The position numbers were made by a program, and so were the translations under genes. The notes under the pieces are model-generated. The model was not told the origin of the DNA. It did not search any database and saw only the letters and a program-made list of their open reading frames with translations. Positions 1-8,303 of a DNA stretch of 37,638 nt are shown here, one piece after another. Source of the stretch: an uncultured Lewinella sp. (GTDB taxonomy: Bacteria > Bacteroidota > Bacteroidia > Chitinophagales > Saprospiraceae); assembly GCA_913056515.1 (NCBI GenBank), contig CAJXMP010000007.1:1-37638 (forward strand). The letters are read 5' to 3'. Numbering within the stretch: the first letter of the stretch is position 1; every line of letters starts with the position of its first letter.

Positions 1-1
1 A

Positions 2-499
2 TTCAGAGAAGAGGCGGATTTTTTAACTGCTTTTTCTTACTATCAGATGTCTCCTTCTTTTAGATTGGAGCAAACGAATACCTTGAAGGCCATTGAGTCT
101 TTTCAGACTTTCGTCAATAGGTATCCGGATTCAGACAAGGTTGATCAGTGTAATACTTTAATCGACTTGTGTCGTAGGAAATTGGAGGATAAGGCATATT
201 ATTCAGCTATGCTTTATTTTGATTTGGGACAATACCAATCCGCGCTAAGGAGTTTGGAAAATATGTTGATTGAATTTCCAGATACCAGGAACCTGGAGGA
301 AATTCGATTTAAGATGGTAGAGGCCAATTTTCTTTTAGCGGAGAATAGTATATATGACAAGAAGCAGGAGCGATATGATGAAACCATCAGATATGCTTTG
401 ATGTTCTTGGATAAATATGAGGAAGGTGCGTATTACAATACGGTACAATCCTACAAAACAACATCAGAAAAGGAATTAAAATTATTGTCGAATGACTGA
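2..499 (+). CDS. bamD: Outer membrane assembly lipoprotein BamD/YfiO-like, 5' truncated by window edge
   Basis: Frame is open from the window start (FREEADFLTAFSYYQMSPSF...); TPR-like repeats (AIESFQTFVNRYPDSDKV, SALRSLENMLIEFPDT); sits directly upstream of rpoZ and coaBC, a neighbourhood common in Bacteroidota. Confidence 0.85.
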   Translation, partial: FREEADFLTAFSYYQMSPSFRLEQTNTLKAIESFQTFVNRYPDSDKVDQCNTLIDLCRRKLEDKAYYSAMLYFDLGQYQSALRSLENMLIEFPDTRNLEEIRFKMVEANFLLAENSIYDKKQERYDETIRYALMFLDKYEEGAYYNTVQSYKTTSEKELKLLSND

Positions 500-830
500 T
501 ATTAAATCAAAATCTCAGGGTATAGACCCGAATGTTTCAGCAAGAGATGTAAAAGAATTATCTGCTACAACTGGTAACATTTATGAGGTGCTTTCAATCA
601 TTAGCAAGCGCGCTAAGCAATTGTCTTTTGATCTTAAGCGTGAGCTTAATCAGAAGCTAGAGGAATTTGCTGTAAGTACAGATTCTATTGAGGAAATCAA
701 TGAGAACAAAGAGCAGATAGAAATCTCTAAGTTTTATGAGAAGTTGCCTAATCCTGTAGTCATTGCTACCACTGAGTACTTGGAGGATGAGTTACATTAT
801 CACTACAACGATAAGAGACGTCGGGATTAA
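492..830 (+). CDS. rpoZ: DNA-directed RNA polymerase omega subunit (Bacteroidota type)
   Basis: 112 aa; NIYEVLSIISKRAKQLS motif, NPVVIATTEYLEDEL; overlaps the bamD stop by a few nt. Confidence 0.8.
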   Translation: MTDIKSKSQGIDPNVSARDVKELSATTGNIYEVLSIISKRAKQLSFDLKRELNQKLEEFAVSTDSIEEINENKEQIEISKFYEKLPNPVVIATTEYLEDELHYHYNDKRRRD

Positions 831-859
831 TCTTGATTGTCCTTTACTATACTGAAGAA

Positions 860-885
860 AGCAGTAAGATTCGTTTCTTACTGCT
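860..885. terminator. Perfect 10-bp inverted repeat AGCAGTAAGA-ttcgtt-TCTTACTGCT between rpoZ and coaBC; terminator-like but without a long T tract
   Basis: Direct reading of both arms; downstream sequence is ATCTTTG, not poly-T. Confidence 0.55.
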
Positions 886-892
886 ATCTTTG
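885..892 (+). promoter_or_regulatory. Putative -7 element TATCTTTG (Bacteroidota consensus TAnnTTTG) for coaBC
   Basis: Exact match to TAnnTTTG, 20 nt before ATG 912. Confidence 0.5.
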
Positions 893-911
893 TTTGTATA
901 ACACAGGTAAT

Positions 912-2123
912 ATGAAGGAGCTAGCTTCCCAAAACAAGAACATACTTTTAGCGGTAACTGGAAGTATTGCTGCGTATAAGACTGCGCATTTAGTTCGCTT
1001 GTTAGTCAAGTCGGGTTATGCTGTTCGAGTACTTATGACTCCTTCTGCTACATCTTTTATTTCTCCTGTAACCCTATCTACCCTTTCTAAGAACGAGGTG
1101 TATACAGATGTTCACAACGAAGAAGCCTGGAATAATCATGTTGAATTAGGTTTGTGGGCCGATTATATGATTATTGCACCTGCCACAGCCAATACTATGG
1201 CTAAAATGGTTACCGGCATTACAGACAATATGGTTTTGGCTTGTTTTCTATCGGCTAGGTGTCCTGTTGCTTATGCTCCTGCAATGGATTTGGATATGTA
1301 CAAACACCCTAGTACGCAATCTAATATGAACATATTAGAGGAACGAGGTGTGGCATTAATTCCTGCGGAATATGGCGAATTAGCTTCTGGTTTAGTAGGT
1401 GAGGGGAGAATGGCTGAACCTGAAACTATTCACGCATTTGTTGAGGAGCGATTGAATCAGGCAAAGGATTTTGATGGTTCGAGGATTTTGATTACTGCGG
1501 GTCCTACCTACGAGCATATTGATCCCGTTCGCTTTATAGGTAATCATTCATCTGGTAAGATGGGCGTGGCTATTGCTAGGGAGTTAGCGGATAGAGGAGC
1601 AACTGTGGAACTTGTACTTGGTCCAACTAGCTTGGAGATTGCCGATAGCAATATTAATATACATAGGGTAGTTTCTGCAGCTGAAATGTATGAAAAAGCG
1701 AAAAGCTTGCATGCTAGTGTTGATATAGCCATATTTAGTGCTGCTGTTGCTGATTATAAGCCAAAGACAGTCGAATCGGAAAAGATTAAGAAGGGGGAAG
1801 ATGATATGGATATTCAATTGGAAAAAACAGTCGATATCGCTGCACAATTGGGCGCCTTGAAAGGTAATCATCAACTACATGTAGGATTTGCATTAGAGAC
1901 TAGTAAAGGATACGATCAGGCAACAGATAAATTGAAACGAAAGCATTTTGATATGGTGGTTTTAAATTCCTTACAGGACAAAGGAGCTGGATTCAACCAC
2001 GATACCAATAAGGTTTCCTTTATTTTTAAAGACAATAAGAAACAAGATTTTAAGTTAAAAAATAAGGTAGAGGTCGCAAGCGATTTGGCCGATGCCATTT
2101 TTAGCATTAAAACGCGCAAATAA
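912..2123 (+). CDS. coaBC: Bifunctional phosphopantothenoylcysteine decarboxylase/phosphopantothenate-cysteine ligase CoaBC
   Basis: NILLAVTGSIAAYKTAHLVRLL flavoprotein N-terminus, PAMDLDMYKHPSTQ, ILITAGPTYEHIDPVRFIGNHSSGKMG CoaB motif. ATG at 912 preferred over the TTG at 837 in the ORF track. Confidence 0.95.
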   Translation: MKELASQNKNILLAVTGSIAAYKTAHLVRLLVKSGYAVRVLMTPSATSFISPVTLSTLSKNEVYTDVHNEEAWNNHVELGLWADYMIIAPATANTMAKMVTGITDNMVLACFLSARCPVAYAPAMDLDMYKHPSTQSNMNILEERGVALIPAEYGELASGLVGEGRMAEPETIHAFVEERLNQAKDFDGSRILITAGPTYEHIDPVRFIGNHSSGKMGVAIARELADRGATVELVLGPTSLEIADSNINIHRVVSAAEMYEKAKSLHASVDIAIFSAAVADYKPKTVESEKIKKGEDDMDIQLEKTVDIAAQLGALKGNHQLHVGFALETSKGYDQATDKLKRKHFDMVVLNSLQDKGAGFNHDTNKVSFIFKDNKKQDFKLKNKVEVASDLADAIFSIKTRK

Positions 2124-2131
2124 AATAAAAT

Positions 2132-3049
2132 ATGGTTCGCTTTGGGTACATGCTCTTATTCTTGTTGACATCCAATTTTGTATTTGGACAAGAATTCATT
2201 GCAACGGTCAATATTAATACGCCTAGACTACAAAAGGCAGATCCTTCTTTGTTTGTGGATTTGGAGCGAAGTGTCGAAGCTTTTTTCAATGATATGGTTT
2301 GGACGGAGTATACCTATGCTCCAGAAGAGCGTATCAATTTGACCATTAATCTGAATATTAATGAGGAGGTGACGAATACTTCTTTTAAAGGTGAAATGCA
2401 GATTCAGGCGACTCGACCGACCTATAATAGTAACTATGAGACGGTATTGTTATCGCATAATGATAGAGACGTTGTCTTCAATTATGATTTAAATCAACCG
2501 CTTCAATTTACTGAATTTGGTTTCGGAGATAACCTTTCTCAGATATTGGGTTTCTATGTCTATTATATTCTAGGGCTTGATGGGGATAGTTTTTCTCTGA
2601 ATGGAGGGGACTTGTATTATCAGAAAGCTCAGGATGTAATTAACTCCATTGGTCCAGATATTAGTGCAGCTTTCCCAGGGTGGGCACCAACAGGTTCGGC
2701 TCAACGGAACAGAAGTCGCTATTGGATGGCAGAGAATATTTTGTCTCCACGGATTAAGAATTACAGACAGGCTTATTATGATTATCATAGGCAAGCCCTG
2801 GATATCATGTATAACAATCCTGACGCTGCTAAATCTATTTTGATTAATGCGTTAACTGAGATCAGGATAGTGGCACAATCCTATCCTAACTGTATGTTGC
2901 TCCAAATGTTTTCCTCGGCCAAATCAAATGAATTGATTGAAATTTTTAGTCTGGCGGAATTGGAGCAAAAGCGAGAATTTATTCGTCTGATGTCTAAAAT
3001 TGATCCGGTTAATTCATCAAAATATCGCTCTATCAATAGTATCAAATAG
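2132..3049 (+). CDS. DUF4835 family exported protein (possibly the family also named PorD of the type IX secretion system)
   Basis: Signal peptide ending FVFGQEF; position after coaBC is typical of this family in Bacteroidota; ~305 aa. Confidence 0.7.
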   Translation: MVRFGYMLLFLLTSNFVFGQEFIATVNINTPRLQKADPSLFVDLERSVEAFFNDMVWTEYTYAPEERINLTINLNINEEVTNTSFKGEMQIQATRPTYNSNYETVLLSHNDRDVVFNYDLNQPLQFTEFGFGDNLSQILGFYVYYILGLDGDSFSLNGGDLYYQKAQDVINSIGPDISAAFPGWAPTGSAQRNRSRYWMAENILSPRIKNYRQAYYDYHRQALDIMYNNPDAAKSILINALTEIRIVAQSYPNCMLLQMFSSAKSNELIEIFSLAELEQKREFIRLMSKIDPVNSSKYRSINSIK

Positions 3050-3058
3050 AGTTCAATT

Positions 3059-4630
3059 ATGATTAGATCCAAATCTCTTTTTCTCATTGCCCTGTTTTTT
3101 CCAATAGTGCTTGGTGCCCAAGCATTCGATTTTGATGTGGTGCACAGTAGTCAGAAGAAACTGAAAATGGGACAGCAGTTTGGAGATGTCATTCATGAGC
3201 ATCCGCAGTATATATACACCATTACTAGGCGATCAATCAATGGAATTTTAGAAGAGAAAGAGCTTGAGCTTGAGGTGTTTGACAAAGAACTCAAGCGGGT
3301 TCGATCCAAGAGTTTAAGTTTAGAGTATAAGGGTAATATCGTTCAATATGAACGATTAATCCTGATGGGGGATAAGCTTTATTTGTTTACTTCCTATTTC
3401 AATACGTCCAAGAAGGTTAATTTTTTGTTTGCTGAGGTTTATGACGCTAATTCTTTAAAGCGACTTAAGCGTATGGAAATTGTTGGTCAATTTGAAAGTG
3501 TAAATCGCTTTGAAAGTGGGCTGATTGGTTTCAAGAAATCCTTCGACAAATCCAAGTTATTGGTCTACTGCCAGTTGGCTTCTAAGAAAGAAGACCCAGA
3601 GCGAGTTTATGCCTTAGTGTTTGGGGAGGGCATGGAAGTAGAATGGGAACGGGTTTTGGAATTAGGTATTGAGGATAGAGATATCAATATTTTTGATTAC
3701 GAGGTTTCTATAAACGGAGATGTATTCTTGTTGGGTTTGACAAAGGATATCAATGGGAAGGATACGGGTAAGTTTATGTTATCCAGCTTTACGAATTTGG
3801 GTACAGAGAAACATGAATATAAGTTGTCCTTTCAGGATAAAATCATTTCTGATGTTCGCTTCAAAGTAAATAGTACGGGTGAGCTGTTGATTGCAGGGTT
3901 ATATGGACTGTCTAGTAGGAAGAAAGCCAAGGGAACAGTGTTTTTTAGGATTGATCCTAAGTCCAAGAAAATTTTGGCCTCAAAGACGGCTGAATTTAGT
4001 GACGATGTTTTGTTGGAGGCTAGTAATATTAGAAGTCAAAAGCGAAAAGAGAAATACTTAAGTGATGACAGTCGCTTAGATCGATTAGAACTAGATAATT
4101 TTGTGGTTCGGGAATTGATTCCTAGATCTGACGGTGGTCTTTTAATGATGGTGGAGCGATTCTATGTTAGAGAATATCGAAGTATGAATACGGGCTTTTA
4201 TAATGGAGTTCGCAATAATGGTACGGTAAGCTATACCTATCACTATGAAGAAATCATTGTATTTAATATTCGTCCAGATGGCTCTTTGGATTGGTCGACC
4301 ATGATTCCAAAGTATCAGTCTAGTATAAATGATGGCGGATTTTATTTAGGTTATACTTATTTAGTTGGTCCAAAAGGAATCTTCTTTGTATTCAATGATA
4401 TGGGTAATACTCGACGTAGCTTTGAAGATGGATTTTCATTTAGGAATGATTTTAGTACGCCTGTTATTTGGCGATTGGGTCAAGATGGTTCCATAGATAA
4501 ACGGGAATTAAGCGTATTGAATAATGGGATAAAGATTGTTCCGCGATTTACCAAGCAGGTAGGTAGTAGTAAGTGGTTTGTATATCAAGGTAGAAAAGGA
4601 AATCAACAAATTTCTTTATTGAAGTTATAG
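3059..4630 (+). CDS. Secreted protein of unknown function, beta-propeller-like repeated strands
   Basis: Signal peptide MIRSKSLFLIALFFPIVLGAQ; no recognised catalytic motif. Confidence 0.6.
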   Translation: MIRSKSLFLIALFFPIVLGAQAFDFDVVHSSQKKLKMGQQFGDVIHEHPQYIYTITRRSINGILEEKELELEVFDKELKRVRSKSLSLEYKGNIVQYERLILMGDKLYLFTSYFNTSKKVNFLFAEVYDANSLKRLKRMEIVGQFESVNRFESGLIGFKKSFDKSKLLVYCQLASKKEDPERVYALVFGEGMEVEWERVLELGIEDRDINIFDYEVSINGDVFLLGLTKDINGKDTGKFMLSSFTNLGTEKHEYKLSFQDKIISDVRFKVNSTGELLIAGLYGLSSRKKAKGTVFFRIDPKSKKILASKTAEFSDDVLLEASNIRSQKRKEKYLSDDSRLDRLELDNFVVRELIPRSDGGLLMMVERFYVREYRSMNTGFYNGVRNNGTVSYTYHYEEIIVFNIRPDGSLDWSTMIPKYQSSINDGGFYLGYTYLVGPKGIFFVFNDMGNTRRSFEDGFSFRNDFSTPVIWRLGQDGSIDKRELSVLNNGIKIVPRFTKQVGSSKWFVYQGRKGNQQISLLKL

Positions 4631-4648
4631 TTGAGGCAAAATTATTCA

Positions 4649-4656
4649 TAAGTTTG
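4649..4656 (+). promoter_or_regulatory. Putative -7 element TAAGTTTG upstream of the mlaE-like gene
   Basis: Exact TAnnTTTG match 34 nt before ATG 4690. Confidence 0.4.
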
Positions 4657-4689
4657 AGCTATCGTTGAAGCTGACAAACAAAGGACTTC

Positions 4690-5436
4690 ATGAAATCGAA
4701 TATATTCTACAGTTTTGGTAAGTATTTAGGGATGCTGGGTCAAGCATTTTCTAGACCTGAAAAAATTTCTATGTACTGGAAGGAGACCCTTCGTCAGATG
4801 GATAGCATAGGAGTTGGGTCAATAGTGATCGTTGCCTTGATTGCCATTTTCATGGGTGCTGTTGCTGCTTTACAATTTGCTTATCAATTGGATGGTCAGT
4901 TGATACCTATGTACTACATTGGATATATCGTTCGTGATTTAGCAATTATTGAATCTGCACCCACGATTACTTGTTTAGTATTAGCAGGAAAAGTGGGGTC
5001 TAATATAGCTGCGGAAATTGGTGGAATGCGTCAAAAGGAGCATATTGATGCTATGGAGATCATGGGCATTAATACGGCCTCTTATTTGATCTTGCCTAAA
5101 GTAATCGCAGGTTTATTTGTTATTCCTTTTTTAGTAACTCTTGCCGCTGCTATTGCCATTCTTGGAGGGTATTTGGCTACTGTGCCAACTGGAACCTTGT
5201 CAGATGTGGATTACATTCGTGGACTTCGAGCATACTTTGTTGAATACAATGTATTGATGATGTACGTAAAGGCATATACTTTTGCCTTTATCCTAGTCAC
5301 TATTTCTTGTTTTCAAGGCTACTACGTGAAAGGAGGGTCAATTGAATTGGGTAAAGCGAGTACGAATGCAGTTGTATTTAGTAATATTCTAATTCTATTG
5401 TCTGATTATTTGATCGCTGTAATCTTAACGGTTTAA
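4690..5436 (+). CDS. mlaE: ABC transporter permease, MlaE family
   Basis: AAEIGGMRQKEHIDAMEIMGINTASYLILPK motif; ~248 aa with several TM segments. Confidence 0.85.
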   Translation: MKSNIFYSFGKYLGMLGQAFSRPEKISMYWKETLRQMDSIGVGSIVIVALIAIFMGAVAALQFAYQLDGQLIPMYYIGYIVRDLAIIESAPTITCLVLAGKVGSNIAAEIGGMRQKEHIDAMEIMGINTASYLILPKVIAGLFVIPFLVTLAAAIAILGGYLATVPTGTLSDVDYIRGLRAYFVEYNVLMMYVKAYTFAFILVTISCFQGYYVKGGSIELGKASTNAVVFSNILILLSDYLIAVILTV

Positions 5437-5445
5437 TACCTTGTC

Positions 5446-6216
5446 ATGATTCGAATTGAAAACATAAAAAAGTCATTTGGTGATGTTGAGGTCTTGAAAG
5501 GAATTTCACACACCTTTGAAGCCGGTAAGACGAACTTGATCATAGGTAAGAGTGGTGCTGGTAAAACAGTTATGCTAAAGATCTTAGTGGGCTTATTTGC
5601 ACCTACATCAGGACAAATTATGTATGACGAAACTGATTTTTTGTCCCTAGATAAGAAGCAAATTCGAGACCTTCGAATGCGTGTTGGAATGTTGTTTCAG
5701 GGATCAGCTTTGTTTGATTCTATGACAGTAGAGGAGAATGTACGTTTCCCTTTAGATATGTTCACGAACAAGACAAAGAAGGAAAAGGATATGAGGGTGG
5801 ATTATTGTTTGGATCGAGTGGGCTTGGAGAATGCCAATAAGAAGTATCCATCTGAAATCAGTGGAGGTATGCAAAAACGAGTTGGTATTGCCCGTTCTAT
5901 AGTATTGAATCCAACCTATTTATTTTGTGATGAACCTAATTCGGGACTCGATCCTAAAACAGCCTTAGTTATTGACGAATTGATTCAAGATATTACGGTG
6001 GAGAACAATATTACCACAGTAATTAATACCCATGATATGAACTCTGTTATGGAGATTGGTGAGAATATTGCCTTACTACATTTGGGTGAATTGGCTTGGT
6101 CAGGAACCAAGGAAGAGGTCTTGGATAGTGATAATGATATACTACAAGACTTTATTTTTGCTTCGCCTTTCTTGAAGCGTCTTAGAGATAAGGCCATGCA
6201 AACTGGAGCAAAATAA
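5446..6216 (+). CDS. mlaF: ABC transporter ATP-binding protein, MlaF-like
   Basis: Walker A GKSGAGKT, signature ISGGMQKRVGIARS, Walker B YLFCDEPNSGLDP. Confidence 0.88.
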   Translation: MIRIENIKKSFGDVEVLKGISHTFEAGKTNLIIGKSGAGKTVMLKILVGLFAPTSGQIMYDETDFLSLDKKQIRDLRMRVGMLFQGSALFDSMTVEENVRFPLDMFTNKTKKEKDMRVDYCLDRVGLENANKKYPSEISGGMQKRVGIARSIVLNPTYLFCDEPNSGLDPKTALVIDELIQDITVENNITTVINTHDMNSVMEIGENIALLHLGELAWSGTKEEVLDSDNDILQDFIFASPFLKRLRDKAMQTGAK

Positions 6217-6241
6217 AAAAGACCGCCAACATTGGACGGTC
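6214..6241 (-). terminator. Rho-independent terminator for the minus-strand glucosaminidase gene
   Basis: GACCGCCA...TGGaCGGTC hairpin; on the minus strand followed by TTTTTTATTTT. Confidence 0.6.
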
Positions 6242-6346
6242 GAAACCCAGAACATACACAAGAGAATTCATAATGCATTCCCTTATTTTGTTTGTAGTAG
6301 CTTATGCCTTAATGAGTATGGGGCACAGCTACACAAAATGAATACT

Positions 6347-7195
6347 TTAAATATCTAGGGAATAGAGATTATAGTCTTCAATGATTTTAATCAACTTGTT
6401 TGGATAGTTTTTGTCTGTTGCATACCCTGCTTCTTTGAGACCAAAAGCCCATTTCTTATAATCGTTTTTATGCTTTTTGAGGTGGTTGTAGCGATCCGAT
6501 GATAAAAATCTGCTGTGTGCTCTCCAGCTATCCCAAGAGGTATTGTAGATCCTGAAGAAGTCTTTGTGGTGATCATCATGGAAATTACTGCAATGTCCTT
6601 TGGTACATTTGTTGGAGAAACACTTGATCCCAAAGTGATTATTATTCTGTGCGGCAAGCTTAGATCCACCTGCTCCACTTTCCAATAATGCCTGTGCCAT
6701 TTTTACACTAGCAGGGATTCCAAACTTTTTCATCTCTTGTCTCGCAACTTTATGGAACCTTTTGATGTATTTTTTCTTAGCTATTGTATTTTCATCGTCA
6801 GTAGGTAGAATATTAAAGATATAGTCAAAGTTCTGAGCCGGACCAGGTACTAAATCTGTGCGATTACCTTCAAATGTTGGACTGTGCAGTGCTGCGGATG
6901 ATATTTTTACCATTTCGTTTCCTTTTAGTTGTTTGTCTTCACCAATGTTAAGCGTAACTTTATTTGAAATCGCTAAATAGGCAAGGGTGAGGAATAATAT
7001 TTGTTTAAAGGTGCTTAGGGCTTGAAATTTTTGCCAAAGTTCCTTTGTTTTGAACTCGAGATAAGCTGAAAGTTTTTTATTCCAGGTCTTGAGACGCTGA
7101 TTGTTGGAGATCTTTTTTATGAACCTCCTTAGAATAACAGCCCCTTGGTTGTTGGCGAATGCCGCTATGGGTTTTAAAGAAAAATCGTTCATCAA
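6347..7195 (-). CDS. Glucosaminidase-domain protein (peptidoglycan hydrolase, FlgJ C-terminal-like) with N-terminal TM anchor
   Basis: IPASVKMAQALLESGAGGSKLAAQNNNHFGIKC motif; KWAFGLKEAGYATDKNYPNKLIKIIEDYNL C-terminus. Confidence 0.88.
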   Translation of the reverse strand: MMNDFSLKPIAAFANNQGAVILRRFIKKISNNQRLKTWNKKLSAYLEFKTKELWQKFQALSTFKQILFLTLAYLAISNKVTLNIGEDKQLKGNEMVKISSAALHSPTFEGNRTDLVPGPAQNFDYIFNILPTDDENTIAKKKYIKRFHKVARQEMKKFGIPASVKMAQALLESGAGGSKLAAQNNNHFGIKCFSNKCTKGHCSNFHDDHHKDFFRIYNTSWDSWRAHSRFLSSDRYNHLKKHKNDYKKWAFGLKEAGYATDKNYPNKLIKIIEDYNLYSLDI

Positions 7196-7216
7196 TCATT
7201 TGTTTTAAGTTCAATT

Positions 7217-7247
7217 CAAATTTAAAACAAAAAGTTTTATGAAGCAA
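7217..7247 (-). promoter_or_regulatory. Putative Bacteroidota-type promoter for the glucosaminidase gene: TTG-20 nt-TAAATTTG
   Basis: Minus strand: TTG at 7247-7245, TAAATTTG at 7224-7217, 20-nt spacer. Confidence 0.5.
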
Positions 7248-7311
7248 TAGTCTTCTAAAATTATTTGTGTTTTTTTTAAAATTAATTCAACAAATCGTTT
7301 TAAGTTAAGGT

Positions 7312-8268
7312 ATGCAGGTTACAGAGGTATTAGCAAAAAATAGTGGGAAAACACTTGTTTCTTTTGAGGTTTTGCCTCCTTTGAAGGGTGGAAGTATGCA
7401 GGCTATATTTGATATGTTAGATCCATTAATGGAGTTTAATCCTCCCTTTATTGATGTGACTTATCATCGGGAGGAGTTCATTTATAAGAAACAAAATTCA
7501 GGTTATTACGAGAAGATTGCTATCAGAAAACGTCCTGGTACGGTAGGGATTTGTGCTGCTATCATGCACCGATATAAGGTGGATGCTGTTCCACACTTGC
7601 TTTGTGGAGGATTCAGTATTGATGAGACCGAGAATGCCTTGATTGATTTGAATTTTCTGAATATCAATAATGTATTGGCCTTGCGTGGCGATGCAAGACC
7701 TTTCGAGAAGAAGTTTGTTCCAGATCCTAATGGAAATGCTTATGCCATTGATTTGGTGAAACAAATTAACAGGATGAACCAAGGGATTTATCTAGATACA
7801 AATATTGCAAATGGAGCTTCGACCAATTTCTGTATTGGAGTAGCCGGATATCCCGAGAAACATTTTGAGTCACCTAATGGTGATATGGATCTCTTGTACC
7901 TCAAACAGAAAGTTGACGCCGGTGCGGATTACATTGTAACTCAAATGTTTTTTGACAACAAACACTATTTCGATTTTGTAGATAAGTGTAGAGCTATTGG
8001 GATTCAAGTTCCTATCATACCAGGCTTAAAGCCACTTACCAAACGTTATCAATTGCAATCTATTCCACGGAATTTTTATGTAGATATCCCAAAAGAATTA
8101 GCAGATGAGGTACATGCTGCAAAAACCGCTGAAGCAGTTAGATCAATAGGAATTGAGTGGTGCACAGCCCAATCTAAAGAACTCAAGGAAAAAGGAGCAC
8201 CTTGTTTACATTATTATACTATGGGAGATTCTAAAACGATCAAGCAGATTGTTGAAGCTATTTATTAA
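7312..8268 (+). CDS. metF: 5,10-methylenetetrahydrofolate reductase
   Basis: LVSFEVLPPLKGGS, DVTYHREEF, NNVLALRGDAR, GADYIVTQMFFDN, IPIIPGLKPLT. Confidence 0.93.
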   Translation: MQVTEVLAKNSGKTLVSFEVLPPLKGGSMQAIFDMLDPLMEFNPPFIDVTYHREEFIYKKQNSGYYEKIAIRKRPGTVGICAAIMHRYKVDAVPHLLCGGFSIDETENALIDLNFLNINNVLALRGDARPFEKKFVPDPNGNAYAIDLVKQINRMNQGIYLDTNIANGASTNFCIGVAGYPEKHFESPNGDMDLLYLKQKVDAGADYIVTQMFFDNKHYFDFVDKCRAIGIQVPIIPGLKPLTKRYQLQSIPRNFYVDIPKELADEVHAAKTAEAVRSIGIEWCTAQSKELKEKGAPCLHYYTMGDSKTIKQIVEAIY

Positions 8269-8303
8269 ATTGCAAAAGATTAATAACTAGTTAACCATTA
8301 TAC

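Noticed and set aside
1544-2289. Minus-strand ORFs inside and at the end of coaBC
   Set aside because: Antisense to a strongly recognised gene, no family resemblance, no start context; shadow ORFs. The same applies to the antisense ORFs in hutU, pckA, the tricorn-like gene, rlmN and others.
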